Assembly: GCF_900101905.1 (NCBI RefSeq)
Contig: NZ_FNAJ01000001.1
Coordinates: 1,303,351 to 1,367,350, forward strand
DNA from: Myxococcus virescens
Lineage (GTDB): Bacteria; Myxococcota; Myxococcia; Myxococcales; Myxococcaceae
Direction: 5' to 3'
DNA length: 64,000 bases
Below are positions 1 to 9,001 of this stretch, piece after piece (within the stretch, counting starts at the first letter, position 1; each line of letters begins with the position of its first letter). The position numbers were made by a program, and so were the translations under genes. The notes under the pieces were generated by a model. It was not told the DNA's origin. It saw only the letters and a list, made by a program, of their open reading frames with translations, and searched no databases.

Positions 1-461
1 GTCGCTCCCCGTGAACGCGGGGCGCGTGGGTTGAAACCGTCGCCAGGAACGTGCGGATGTACTCCACGAGGTCGCACCCCGTGAACGCGGGGCGCGTGGG
101 TCGAAACGACATTCGCTGAGAGCACGTGGAGACGCTGCCCGTCGCTCCCCGTGAACGCGAGGCGCGTGGGTTGAAACTGTGGCTTCAGTCGCTCGCAGGT
201 CGCTGCGGGCAGTCGCTCCCCGTGAACGCGGGGGGCGTGGGTTGAATCACCGTCCAACCCCTTTCGCCGGCGGTCTCAATGCGTCGCTCCCCGTGAACGC
301 GGGGAGCGTGGGTTGAAACCCGAGTTCGCCAGCGGCCCGGTACAGCTCCGCGTGTCGCTCCCCGTGAACGCGGGGAGCGTGGGTTGAAACGCAGCCTCGT
401 GAGCGCGCGCTTCGCGCCATAGGCGATCGATCCCCGTGAACGCGGGAGCGTGGGTTGAAAC
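1..461 (+). CRISPR. CRISPR array, leader-distal end, 7 repeats and 6 spacers
   Basis: Seven copies of a 37-base repeat start at 1, 71, 141, 212, 283, 354 and about 426. They are separated by unique spacers of 33-35 bases. Each repeat ends in TTGAAAC or a one-base variant, the usual 3' end of GAAAC-type repeats, so crRNA would be read on the plus strand with the leader to the left, outside the window. The copies at 283 and 354 form a perfect 8-bp stem (GCTCCCCG/CGGGGAGC) around TGAACG. Copies 1-3 carry C for A in the right arm, which breaks one pair. The last copy (426-461) has lost one G and has a changed 5' end, as expected of a trailer repeat. The window opens exactly on a repeat, so the array continues upstream. 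No cas gene lies in the window, so the type cannot be assigned. Confidence 0.97.
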
Positions 462-523
462 ACGGACGCCCTCGTGGCCTCGACAGGGCCGGTTGCCGCC
501 TCGCGGGTGGCCTGCTCGACGTG

Positions 524-553
524 TCCGTGTCACGCGCCCCAAGGCGACACGGA
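524..553. terminator. Hairpin between array end and DUSAM gene
   Basis: An 8-bp inverted repeat, TCCGTGTC (524-531) and GACACGGA (546-553), with a 14-base loop. It lies 28 bases past the stop of the minus-strand DUSAM gene and beyond the end of the array, so it could end either transcript. There is no clear T-run. Confidence 0.3.
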
Positions 554-580
554 GGGCTCGGTGTCCGTGGCCCTCTGTCG

Positions 581-961
581 CTACGGCTCGTCCGCCATGT
601 CTTCGAGCTGACCTTCCGCTATCTCGCGGTAGAGCGGTACGACTTCGACAGCGAGCACATCCCGCATTTCCTGGCGGGCGCTGTCGAAGTCACCGGCCGC
701 CTTGTGTTGATACATACGGTTCAGCGCATCGGAGATTCTCGCGGAGCCGTCGCGGATGCGGCGCGCAATCTCGCGGAGCAGGTCCAACGCCCCGTCCTCC
801 GTGGACAAAGCGCGAGAGGCAACCGCATCGCTGATTGCCACATCACGTGCCGAGCGAGCAAGGAGCGCACACACTTCGTCCGTCAAGGCAAGTGGCGCCC
901 CCTCGCGAAGGACGCGCCGCGCGAGTGCTCGAATGGGGCCCCAGTCAAGTGTTTCGGGCAT
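581..961 (-). CDS. DUSAM domain protein
   Basis: A 126-residue protein that is almost entirely one DUSAM domain (DUF2379 type), a family known to me only from myxobacteria and present there as many paralogues. Typical features are the helical N-terminus with LTDEVCALL, the central REIARRIRDGS segment and the C-terminal MRDVLAVEVVPLYREIAEGQL block. There is no signal peptide or membrane segment, so it is probably cytoplasmic. Molecular function is unknown. The ATG at 961 lies three bases after the ancestral stop of the broken Cys-rich gene just upstream, so the two were probably a translationally coupled pair. Family assignment is firm; any role in immunity to, or regulation of, the neighbour's product is guesswork. 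Confidence 0.85.
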   Translation of the reverse strand: MPETLDWGPIRALARRVLREGAPLALTDEVCALLARSARDVAISDAVASRALSTEDGALDLLREIARRIRDGSARISDALNRMYQHKAAGDFDSARQEMRDVLAVEVVPLYREIAEGQLEDMADEP

Positions 962-964
962 GGC

Positions 965-1300
965 CTATTTCCTCTTCCCGCGCGGCCTGCACTTGTCGTC
1001 CGGCCATTCCTGCTACCCCTCGCAGTAGCGCATGCAGTCATAGCAAGAGCCCATCCAGTCGTACTCCTTGCAATTGACGTAGTTCTGGATGCAACGCAAC
1101 GCCGCTTTCAATCGGGAAGACTGCTGTTCTGTGCCGCCTCTGCGTCCGGAATGTCTCCCTCGGCGGCCGCCTGCGCGCCCGTCATGTGCACTGCGGTTTC
1201 AGCAGCGGAGAGGCCGCACCCATCCGGGCCGAAGGCGCTGGATGCAACACGTTGCGCTGTCCAGGCAGGCGGCCTGCGCGTAGGCATCACGATGGTTCGT
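965..1300 (-). pseudogene. Remnant of a small Cys-rich secreted-type protein
   Basis: In one minus-strand frame the bases from about 1111 down to 965 encode a Cys-rich tail: CIQNYVNC, then GSCYDCMRYCEG, a TAG stop at 1015-1013, then QEWPDDKC and a basic end before a second stop at 967-965. The sense continues straight through the first TAG, so it looks like a CAG-to-TAG nonsense change. Upstream the plausible coding sense jumps frame at least once: one frame gives AQAACLDSATCC near 1280-1245, another gives an open stretch from 1290 to 1108. I recall similar Cys-rich tails in secreted or lipoprotein toxins of Myxococcus (SitA-like), but that link is from memory only. The stretch 1301-1607 holds nothing else I can recognise. 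Confidence 0.55.
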
Positions 1301-1607
1301 AGCGCGGCGCGTGGAGGCGTCAGTGGCGCCGCTGGAGCAGCCCAGCGACACGACCGTCAGACCCTCCGGGTCGCGTCCTCTTTTGAGACGCCTTCGAGCA
1401 ACGACCCTCCGTCGCCGGCCTGCACCTGTGAGCCACCTTCACGCGAGGCGGCGCCCGGTTGGACCGCATCGACGAAGGACTCCGGCGCCTGCGAGCACGG
1501 CTCGCCAGAACCCTCTGAGACCACCGCACGCGCCGCCTCCCGTCAGTCCCGAAGCACCGCTCCCGTCCGCGCCCGCGACTCGAGCCTGAACCGGAACGGA
1601 AACCGCC

Positions 1608-2438
1608 ATGTCCTCCTCCCAGACGTTCTTCTTCGCCGGGGTGGGCGACGTCCACGGGCACATGCACCGGATGGTGAGTCACCTCACCGCCTGGGAGGAA
1701 CGCAGCCAAAGGCCGCTCGACTTCGTGCTCCAGGTGGGCGACTTCGAGCCCCACCGTCACGACGCCGACCTGGCCACCATGGCCGCACCCACGAAGTACA
1801 GGCACCTGGGGGACTTCGCGGCCTACCACCAGCGACGGCGCCGCTTCCCCTGGCCCGTCTACTTCATCGGCGGCAACCACGAGCCCTACGGACACCTCGA
1901 CCTGCACCCAGAGGGATTCGCGCTGGTGCCGCACTGCCACTACCTGGGCCGGAGCGGCGTGGTGGAGCTGAACGGCCTTCGCGTGGCGGGCCTGTCCGGC
2001 ATCCACCGAGAAGCCACCTTCTGCAAGTCCCGCCCGCCGCTGGCCTCGATGGGCGACGTGTCCAACAAGGACTTCACCTTCTTCAACGAACAGGACGTCG
2101 AGCAAGTCCTGGCGCTCGGGCGCGCGGACGTGCTCCTGCTGCATGACTGGCCCTCCGGCATCATCCCGCCCGAGGAGGCCGCCGACTTCCAGGGACAGCG
2201 CCGCGGCGCGAGCCACGACCTCGTCGGCAACGCGTACGCGCGGCTGCTGGTGGACGCGCTCCAACCCCGGCTGGTCCTCTGTGGCCACCTGCACCGGCGC
2301 TACACCGGCACCGTCCAGCACCCCAGCGGCCAGCGCTCGCTCGTGCGGTGCCTCGCCAGCGTGGAGCAGGGCGCGGATGCGTTCGCGGTCTTCCAGTGCC
2401 GCGAGGGCACGCTCCAGGAAATCGCCATGCGGGAGTGA
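1608..2438 (+). CDS. Dbr1-like metallophosphoesterase
   Basis: A 276-residue calcineurin-like phosphoesterase with the full motif set: GDVHGH (residues 13-18), GDFE (44-47), GGNHE (88-92), HDWP (179-182) and GHLH (226-229). These bind two metals and hydrolyse a phosphodiester. Beyond the general motifs it resembles eukaryotic lariat-debranching enzyme Dbr1 in detail: ADLATMAAPTKYRH after the second motif, YFIGGNHE, YYLG-like HYLGRSGVVELNGLRVAGLSGI, and HDWPSGI. Eukaryotic Dbr1 has Cys where motif 1 here has Asp14, so the metal site is of the ordinary type. It lacks the long Dbr1 C-terminal region and is cytoplasmic. It stands alone, divergent from the broken Cys-rich gene. The substrate is unknown. 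Confidence 0.85.
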   Translation: MSSSQTFFFAGVGDVHGHMHRMVSHLTAWEERSQRPLDFVLQVGDFEPHRHDADLATMAAPTKYRHLGDFAAYHQRRRRFPWPVYFIGGNHEPYGHLDLHPEGFALVPHCHYLGRSGVVELNGLRVAGLSGIHREATFCKSRPPLASMGDVSNKDFTFFNEQDVEQVLALGRADVLLLHDWPSGIIPPEEAADFQGQRRGASHDLVGNAYARLLVDALQPRLVLCGHLHRRYTGTVQHPSGQRSLVRCLASVEQGADAFAVFQCREGTLQEIAMRE

Positions 2439-2442
2439 CACC

Positions 2443-2467
2443 GGGTGGACAACGCGACGCGCCACCC
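2443..2467. terminator. Weak hairpin after the phosphoesterase
   Basis: GGGTGG (2443-2448) pairs with CCACCC (2462-2467) around a 13-base loop, five bases after the stop. The stem is short and has no T-run, so this is only a possible terminator. Confidence 0.25.
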
Positions 2468-2561
2468 TGCCCGACGTGCGCTAGCGAGTCGCCAGGGACG
2501 GACACGACGCCCGCACACAAGCCGAGCGCCGCGCGACCGGAGGTGTTACAGGAAGGGCCCC

Positions 2562-3494
2562 ATGTCCGTCCCCGCCCTCGAACTCCAGGGACTCTCCAAG
2601 CGTTACGGAGAGTTCACGGCACTTCACACCGTGGACCTCGCCATCCGTCCCGGTGAAATCTTCGCCCTGCTGGGCCCCAACGGCGCGGGCAAGACGACGA
2701 TGATTGGCAGCGTCTGCGGCCTGGTGAAGAAGTCCTCCGGCAGCATCCGCGTCTTCGGCAAGGACCTGGACCAGGACCCGGTGGGTCCGCGCTACGACAT
2801 CGGGCTGGTGCCGCAGGAAATCAACTTCGACCCCTTCTTCACCGTGGCCGAATCGCTGCGCATCCAGATGGGCTTCTACGGCCGCCCCGCGAATGACGCG
2901 CGCATCGACGAGGTGCTCACCGCCCTCAACCTGCACGCGAAGAAGGACGCGTACACGCGCGCACTGTCCGGCGGCATGAAGCGCCGACTGCTCATCGCCA
3001 AGGCGCTGGTGCACAAGCCGCGCCTCGTCTTCCTCGACGAGCCCACCGCGGGCGTGGACGTGGAGCTGCGCCGCGACTTGTGGACCTACGTGCGCAAGCT
3101 CGCGTCGGAGGGCACCACCATCGTCCTCACCACGCACTACCTGGAAGAGGCCGAGGAGCTGGCCGACCGCGTGGGCATCATCAACGAGGGCCGCCTCCTC
3201 ATGGTGGAGGACAAGGCCACCTTGCTGCGCCGCTTCGGCGAGCGCCGCGTCATCATCACCTTCGAGCAGCCGCAGCCGGGCCTGTCCGAGGCCGGCAAGC
3301 GCTTCGCCGCCCGCCTCAGCGAGGACGGCCGCACCCTCACCTACGTGGAGCGCGACGGCTGCGCCCCGTCCGGCGAGTTGCTCCGCGCCCTCTACGCCGA
3401 AGGGCAGCTCATCTCCGACGTGGAGACGCGCCGCTCTCGCATGGAGGACGTGCTCATCGAAATCCTCCGTGGCCGCCCACAGCAGGCCGCCTGA
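2562..3494 (+). CDS. ABC transporter ATP-binding protein
   Basis: A 310-residue ABC ATPase of the ABC-2 exporter (CcmA/drug-export) type. It has Walker A GPNGAGKTT (residues 38-46), signature LSGGMKRRL (135-143), Walker B LVFLDEPTAGVD and the H-loop TTHYLEEAEELADR, followed by a C-terminal extension of about 90 residues that is normal for this class. It should power the permease encoded nine bases downstream from the cytoplasmic side of the inner membrane. The ATG at 2562 is chosen because the family's N-terminus starts there and an upstream GGAGG lies at 2539-2543; an in-frame longer start adds only non-homologous residues. The substrate cannot be told from sequence. Confidence 0.93.
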   Translation: MSVPALELQGLSKRYGEFTALHTVDLAIRPGEIFALLGPNGAGKTTMIGSVCGLVKKSSGSIRVFGKDLDQDPVGPRYDIGLVPQEINFDPFFTVAESLRIQMGFYGRPANDARIDEVLTALNLHAKKDAYTRALSGGMKRRLLIAKALVHKPRLVFLDEPTAGVDVELRRDLWTYVRKLASEGTTIVLTTHYLEEAEELADRVGIINEGRLLMVEDKATLLRRFGERRVIITFEQPQPGLSEAGKRFAARLSEDGRTLTYVERDGCAPSGELLRALYAEGQLISDVETRRSRMEDVLIEILRGRPQQAA

Positions 3495-3503
3495 GCCCAC
3501 ATC

Positions 3504-4265
3504 ATGAACGTCCTTGGGATGAAGACCCTTCTGGCGAAGGAGGTCCGGCGCTTCATGCGCGTGCCGGGTCAAACCGTCCTGTCGCCCCTCATCAGCACCA
3601 CGCTGTATTTCATCGTCTTCGGCGTCTCCATCTCCGGCCGCGTCCAGACGGTGGAGGGCGTGCCCTACCTGCACTTCATCGTGCCGGGGCTCGTCTTCCT
3701 CGGCATCGCCAACAACGCCTTCCTCAACAGCTCCTCCTCGCTGTTCATCACCAAGATTCAGGGCACCGTGGTGGACCTGCTGGTGGCGCCGCTGGGGCCC
3801 GGTGAGCTGATGGCGGGCTTCATCGGCGGCGCCATGGTGCGCGGGCTCGTGGTGGGCCTGCTCACCTGGGCCGTGGCCACCTTCTTCACCGGCTTCAGCC
3901 TGGAGCACGCGGGAGTGGCCGCGTACTTCCTCATCCTGTCGTCCTACGTCTTCAGTGTGCTGGGCATGCTCGCTGCGGTGTGGGCGGAGAAGTTCGAACA
4001 GATCAACTTCTTCCCCACCTTCGTCATGCTGCCCCTCACCTTCCTGGGCGGCGTCTTCTACTCCGTGCGCGAGCTGCCCGCGCCCTGGAACACCGTCAGC
4101 CTCTTCAACCCCATGGTCTACATGGTGGAAGGGCTGCGCTACGGCATGCTCGGCCGCAGCATCTATTCGCCGCTGGGCGCCGGGAGCATCCTCTTCGCCG
4201 TCGCCGTGGGGGCCACCGCGCTCACGTACGTCGTCCTGCGCTCCGGCTACAAGATGAAAGCCTGA
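3504..4265 (+). CDS. ABC-2 type permease
   Basis: A 253-residue inner-membrane protein with about six hydrophobic segments and the ABC-2 architecture: a conserved cytoplasmic N-terminus (EVRRFMRVPGQTVLSPLIS), a first helix pair, and near the C-terminus the FLGGVFYSVRELP and LFNPMVYMVEGLRYG blocks typical of this permease family. It forms the channel for the ATPase encoded immediately upstream. Half-transporter size implies a dimer of two permeases and two ATPases. The transported compound is unknown; lipids, polysaccharides and drugs are all carried by relatives. Confidence 0.92.
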   Translation: MNVLGMKTLLAKEVRRFMRVPGQTVLSPLISTTLYFIVFGVSISGRVQTVEGVPYLHFIVPGLVFLGIANNAFLNSSSSLFITKIQGTVVDLLVAPLGPGELMAGFIGGAMVRGLVVGLLTWAVATFFTGFSLEHAGVAAYFLILSSYVFSVLGMLAAVWAEKFEQINFFPTFVMLPLTFLGGVFYSVRELPAPWNTVSLFNPMVYMVEGLRYGMLGRSIYSPLGAGSILFAVAVGATALTYVVLRSGYKMKA

Positions 4266-4282
4266 CTCACCCCGGAAAGCCG

Positions 4283-4303
4283 GGCAGGCGACTCACGCCT
4301 GCC
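4283..4303 (+). terminator. Hairpin after the ABC transporter operon
   Basis: A perfect 8-bp stem, GGCAGGCG (4283-4290) and CGCCTGCC (4296-4303), with a 5-base loop, 18 bases after the permease stop. No T-run follows, as is common in such G+C-rich genomes. Confidence 0.5.
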
Positions 4304-4389
4304 TGCCTGCTCGCTCCCAACCCTGTGGGGTAATTCGCGACTGAGCAATTCCCACGAGCTAAGAAAGAGCGATATCCTGGCGGGCACAC

Positions 4390-6060
<1,671 letters not shown>

Positions 6061-6063
6061 GCC

Positions 6064-6085
6064 TCGCGCGGGAAAATCCGCGCGA
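6064..6085 (+). terminator. Terminator after the Ser/Thr kinase
   Basis: A perfect 8-bp stem, TCGCGCGG (6064-6071) and CCGCGCGA (6078-6085), with loop GAAAAT, three bases after the stop. The run ATTTT follows at 6090-6094, giving a credible intrinsic terminator. Confidence 0.6.
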
Positions 6086-6155
6086 AATGATTTTCTGAGA
6101 CGGCGCGCGCGCCGGGCCCTCAGGGGGATTGGACCCCCTCACAGGCCCAGGCGCC

Positions 6156-7370
6156 ATGACTCCAGAATCCCTCCACCGTTCCGCCGGCCCCGCTCCGGGC
6201 CGTCGCGTGCCCAAGGCGCTGACGTGGCTCGCGGGCGCGGCCTTGCTCGTGGGAGGCGCGGCGCTGCTGTCGTCGCGTGGCGGCGACGGCGCGTCGTCCG
6301 ATGCCGAAGCCGGCGGCACCGCCGCGGCGTCCCGCGAGGCCGCCTCTGGCGGGCGAGGCCACGGCGGGCGCGCGGGCGCGGGTGGGACGCACGACGAAGA
6401 GCCGCCGCCCCCTCGCTTCGACGAGGCCGTGTGCTGGCGCGAGCTGGAGCGCTTCGACGCGGCGGTGACGCTGGAGAACTTCCGCGCGTGGGCCGCGCCA
6501 CTGCTCGCGTCGGGGGATTCGCTGGTCGCGGACTACCTGGCGGGGCGCCTGACGGAGCTGATTGGCCAGGACCCGGGCCGAGCGAGCGAGGTGCTGTCCT
6601 GGGCGCGCACCGCGGGACCCGACGAGTTCGACGTCCTCCTGAGGGCGCTGCGTGGCTCGGAGGCGGTGCACCACGCCCAGGTGGCCACCCGGCTGCTGGC
6701 GCAGGGCATGGACGCCACGCTCGACGGCGGTCGGCGCGCGGGCCTCCTGTCCGCGCTGGACACACAGAAGCGCTTCGAGCCGGCGGCGCTGGACACCCTG
6801 ACGTCCTTCGCGAAGGACCCCGTCTCCGGCGAAGCGGGCTGGGCCGCCACGCGCACCATCGCCCGCGTCATGAAGCGCGACTTCGAGGCGAAGGGCAACG
6901 CCGCGCCCTACATGGACGCGCTGCTCACCATCGGCACCGAGTCCCCCGACGAGCAGATTCGCTACCTGGCGCTGTCCACGCCCATGCACGCCACGCCCGT
7001 GCTGAATGAGCGCACCCGCGCGCAGTACGCGAAGGTGCTCACGCAGGAGGGCAGCCCGGACGGACGCGAGGCCGCCGCGCACAACCTCTCCATCTCCGGA
7101 GACAACCAGCAGGTGCTGGAGCTGTTCGCCGATGCCTTCGCCCGGGAGCAGGAGACGTGCGTGCGGTGGGCCCTCTTCCGCTTCGCCGCCCGCGCATCCG
7201 GCCGCGAGGCCCTGCCCGTCATGGCCAACATGGCGATGGCCGACCCGCGCTTCCAGCCCCTCTACCAGGTTTTCGAACAGCGCTACGCGAGCGGGCTCCA
7301 CGACTTCGTCCGGCTCTGGAACAGCCTGCCCGACCAGGACCCCTTCGGCTGCCTCGTCGGTCACGACTGA
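6156..7370 (+). CDS. Membrane-anchored HEAT-like protein
   Basis: About 404 residues with a short cytoplasmic N-terminus, one hydrophobic segment near residues 20-40 (TWLAGAALLVGGAALL), a low-complexity Gly/Ala/Arg region and then an all-helical body of repeated helix pairs reminiscent of HEAT or armadillo solenoids. The anchor-then-body order suggests the body lies in the periplasm. No catalytic motif is seen. It heads a three-gene unit: the next gene starts 14 bases on and encodes a secreted HEAT protein, followed by an M23-like peptidase. A role as scaffold for the peptidase is plausible but inferred only from order. A TTG start at 6129 is possible; ATG 6156 was preferred. Confidence 0.7.
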   Translation: MTPESLHRSAGPAPGRRVPKALTWLAGAALLVGGAALLSSRGGDGASSDAEAGGTAAASREAASGGRGHGGRAGAGGTHDEEPPPPRFDEAVCWRELERFDAAVTLENFRAWAAPLLASGDSLVADYLAGRLTELIGQDPGRASEVLSWARTAGPDEFDVLLRALRGSEAVHHAQVATRLLAQGMDATLDGGRRAGLLSALDTQKRFEPAALDTLTSFAKDPVSGEAGWAATRTIARVMKRDFEAKGNAAPYMDALLTIGTESPDEQIRYLALSTPMHATPVLNERTRAQYAKVLTQEGSPDGREAAAHNLSISGDNQQVLELFADAFAREQETCVRWALFRFAARASGREALPVMANMAMADPRFQPLYQVFEQRYASGLHDFVRLWNSLPDQDPFGCLVGHD

Positions 7371-7384
7371 GCACGGGAGCCTCC

Positions 7385-8359
7385 ATGAAACGCCTCTGCC
7401 TTCTGCTCACGCTGCCCCTCTTCCCCCTGCTGTCCACCCACGCGCACGCGGCCTCCACCGACGCGCAGCCCGCGCTCCGGGCCAGCACCTGCTCCGTGCG
7501 CGGGTTGATGGATGACATCCGCCGCGGACTGGGCTCCGGCTCACCGTCCTACCAGCGCTACCTGCGCACCCTGCTGCGCGAGGCCGCCGTCACGCTGCCG
7601 GACGCGGAGCTGCGCGACGCCTTCGCGCGGGAGACAGACCCCGTCATGGCCGAACACCTGGCGGCGGCGCTGGTGGCCCGCGCGGAACGTGAAGCGGACA
7701 CCCAGGCCATGGACGTGGTGGCGCAGCGCGCGTTGCACGACGCGGACCCGTCCGTGCGCGCCGCCACGCTGCGGGCCATGCGGCGCACCAGCGCGCTGGA
7801 GCGCACCGGTGATTTGTACGAGCGCATGGTGCGGGACGAGTCGCCCCAGGTGCGGCAGGAGGCGGCGACCAACCTCATCGAGGACAACGCGCACGTGTAC
7901 GCCGGCCAGTACGGCCCGGCGGCGGACACGGCGGTGACGGCCGCGGTGGCCTCCACGGACCCGGCGGTGACGGCGCGCATCCTGGACAACCTCTCCACTG
8001 AGAAAATCAGCGCCGAGTCCGCGGACCGCATCACGTCCCTGCTGCGCAGCGATGACGCGAGCGTGCGCAAGGCCGCCGTCAACGCGCTGGGCGGCGTCCC
8101 GGCGGAGCAGATGCAGGGCGCCCGCGAGTCCCTGCTCGCCATGTACCGCGAGGAGACGGACGACGGCGTGCGCAAGGCGCTGCTCCAGAGCGTCGCGCAG
8201 CTCGGCTTCGAGGGCGCGATTCCCGACCTCCAACGCCTGCGCGCCATGGACCCGCGCCTGGCGCAGGAGGCCGACGCGTGGATTCAGGTTCTCGGCATGG
8301 GCCTTCAGGAGTGGAGCCTGCTCCTGAGGGAGAAGCAGCGGTTGCAGCAGGCTCCGTGA
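7385..8359 (+). CDS. Secreted HEAT-repeat protein
   Basis: A 324-residue protein with a clear signal peptide (MKRLCLLLTLPLFPLL, cleavage near AHAA) and a mature part of repeated helix pairs with HEAT signatures, for example DADPSVRAATLRAMRR, DESPQVRQEAATNLIE and SDDASVRKAAVNALG. HEAT solenoids bind other proteins and no active-site motif is visible. It shares the transcription unit with the membrane-anchored HEAT-like protein before it and the M23-like peptidase 27 bases after it, so the three probably act together in the periplasm or outside the cell. Confidence 0.85.
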   Translation: MKRLCLLLTLPLFPLLSTHAHAASTDAQPALRASTCSVRGLMDDIRRGLGSGSPSYQRYLRTLLREAAVTLPDAELRDAFARETDPVMAEHLAAALVARAEREADTQAMDVVAQRALHDADPSVRAATLRAMRRTSALERTGDLYERMVRDESPQVRQEAATNLIEDNAHVYAGQYGPAADTAVTAAVASTDPAVTARILDNLSTEKISAESADRITSLLRSDDASVRKAAVNALGGVPAEQMQGARESLLAMYREETDDGVRKALLQSVAQLGFEGAIPDLQRLRAMDPRLAQEADAWIQVLGMGLQEWSLLLREKQRLQQAP

Positions 8360-8386
8360 CAGGCAGTCCATTGAAAGGAACACCTC

Positions 8387-8917
8387 ATGCGTAGCAGCAC
8401 CTGGAAGAACTCCCTGGCCGCGCTGGCCGCGCTGGCACTCATCCCCGCGTCCGTGACGGCGCACACCGTCAAGGGCACCCACACCGGCTCGGTGACGGCC
8501 CTGACCAACTACAGCAGCGGCAAGTTCCACGGCGCGGTGGACATCGGCGCGGGCGGCCGTTGCAACTACTGGGGCGCGGAGACGGGCGTGGTGGGCTCCG
8601 TCTACTGGGCGGTGACCATCCGCACCACCGGCGTCGTCTGCAACGGCAGCGGCAGCGGCAACCAGAACGAGGCGCGCCACGTCTGGGCGAGCGGCTGGAC
8701 GTTCCGTCAGTGGCACTTCATCAAGACGGCGGACTCCCGCAGCCGCACGTGTGACCGCTGCCAGGTGGGCAACATCGGCGGCACCGGCAACTCCACCGGC
8801 CCCCACGCGCACCTCCAGCAGGACAAGCTGGGGACGAAGAACACGTCCTGGTACAAGGGCTACGTCAGCGTGGGCAGCGCCGTCACGCGCGCGAAGACCA
8901 TCGGCGTTCTGGACTGA
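8387..8917 (+). CDS. Secreted M23-like (LytM) peptidase
   Basis: A 176-residue protein with a signal peptide (hydrophobic 9-25, cleavage near VTAHT). The mature part shows the zinc-ligand pattern of the M23/LytM family: FHGAVDIG (His48, Asp52) and GPHAHLQ (His140, His142). Relatives cut peptide cross-bridges of peptidoglycan or other Gly-rich peptides. Four Cys residues in the mature part may form disulfides. It is small for the family, so it is essentially the bare catalytic domain. It is the last gene of the HEAT-HEAT-M23 unit and is followed by a strong hairpin. Confidence 0.78.
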   Translation: MRSSTWKNSLAALAALALIPASVTAHTVKGTHTGSVTALTNYSSGKFHGAVDIGAGGRCNYWGAETGVVGSVYWAVTIRTTGVVCNGSGSGNQNEARHVWASGWTFRQWHFIKTADSRSRTCDRCQVGNIGGTGNSTGPHAHLQQDKLGTKNTSWYKGYVSVGSAVTRAKTIGVLD

Positions 8918-8943
8918 CGCACGGGCCCACCGGGGCCGCCAGG

Positions 8944-8979
8944 AGGCCCGGACACATCCTCATCGGAAGGTCCGGGCCT
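8944..8979. terminator. Bidirectional terminator between convergent genes
   Basis: A perfect 10-bp stem, AGGCCCGGAC (8944-8953) and GTCCGGGCCT (8970-8979), with a 16-base loop. It lies between the convergent M23-like gene and the GST gene and could serve both. There is no long T-run. Confidence 0.6.
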
Positions 8980-9001
8980 TCGACCTCGCGCGCGGCGCCG
9001 C

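Noticed and set aside
185..834. Open frames on both strands across the CRISPR array
   Set aside because: They are made of repeat and spacer sequence and have no protein-like composition.
455..2146. A 563-residue plus-strand open frame
   Set aside because: It starts at the last repeat and overlaps the DUSAM gene and the phosphoesterase gene in other frames; composition is typical of a G+C-rich shadow frame.
1608..2438. Phosphoesterase as part of the CRISPR-Cas system
   Set aside because: It lies more than 1 kb from the trailer end, is separated by unrelated genes, and is not a cas family.
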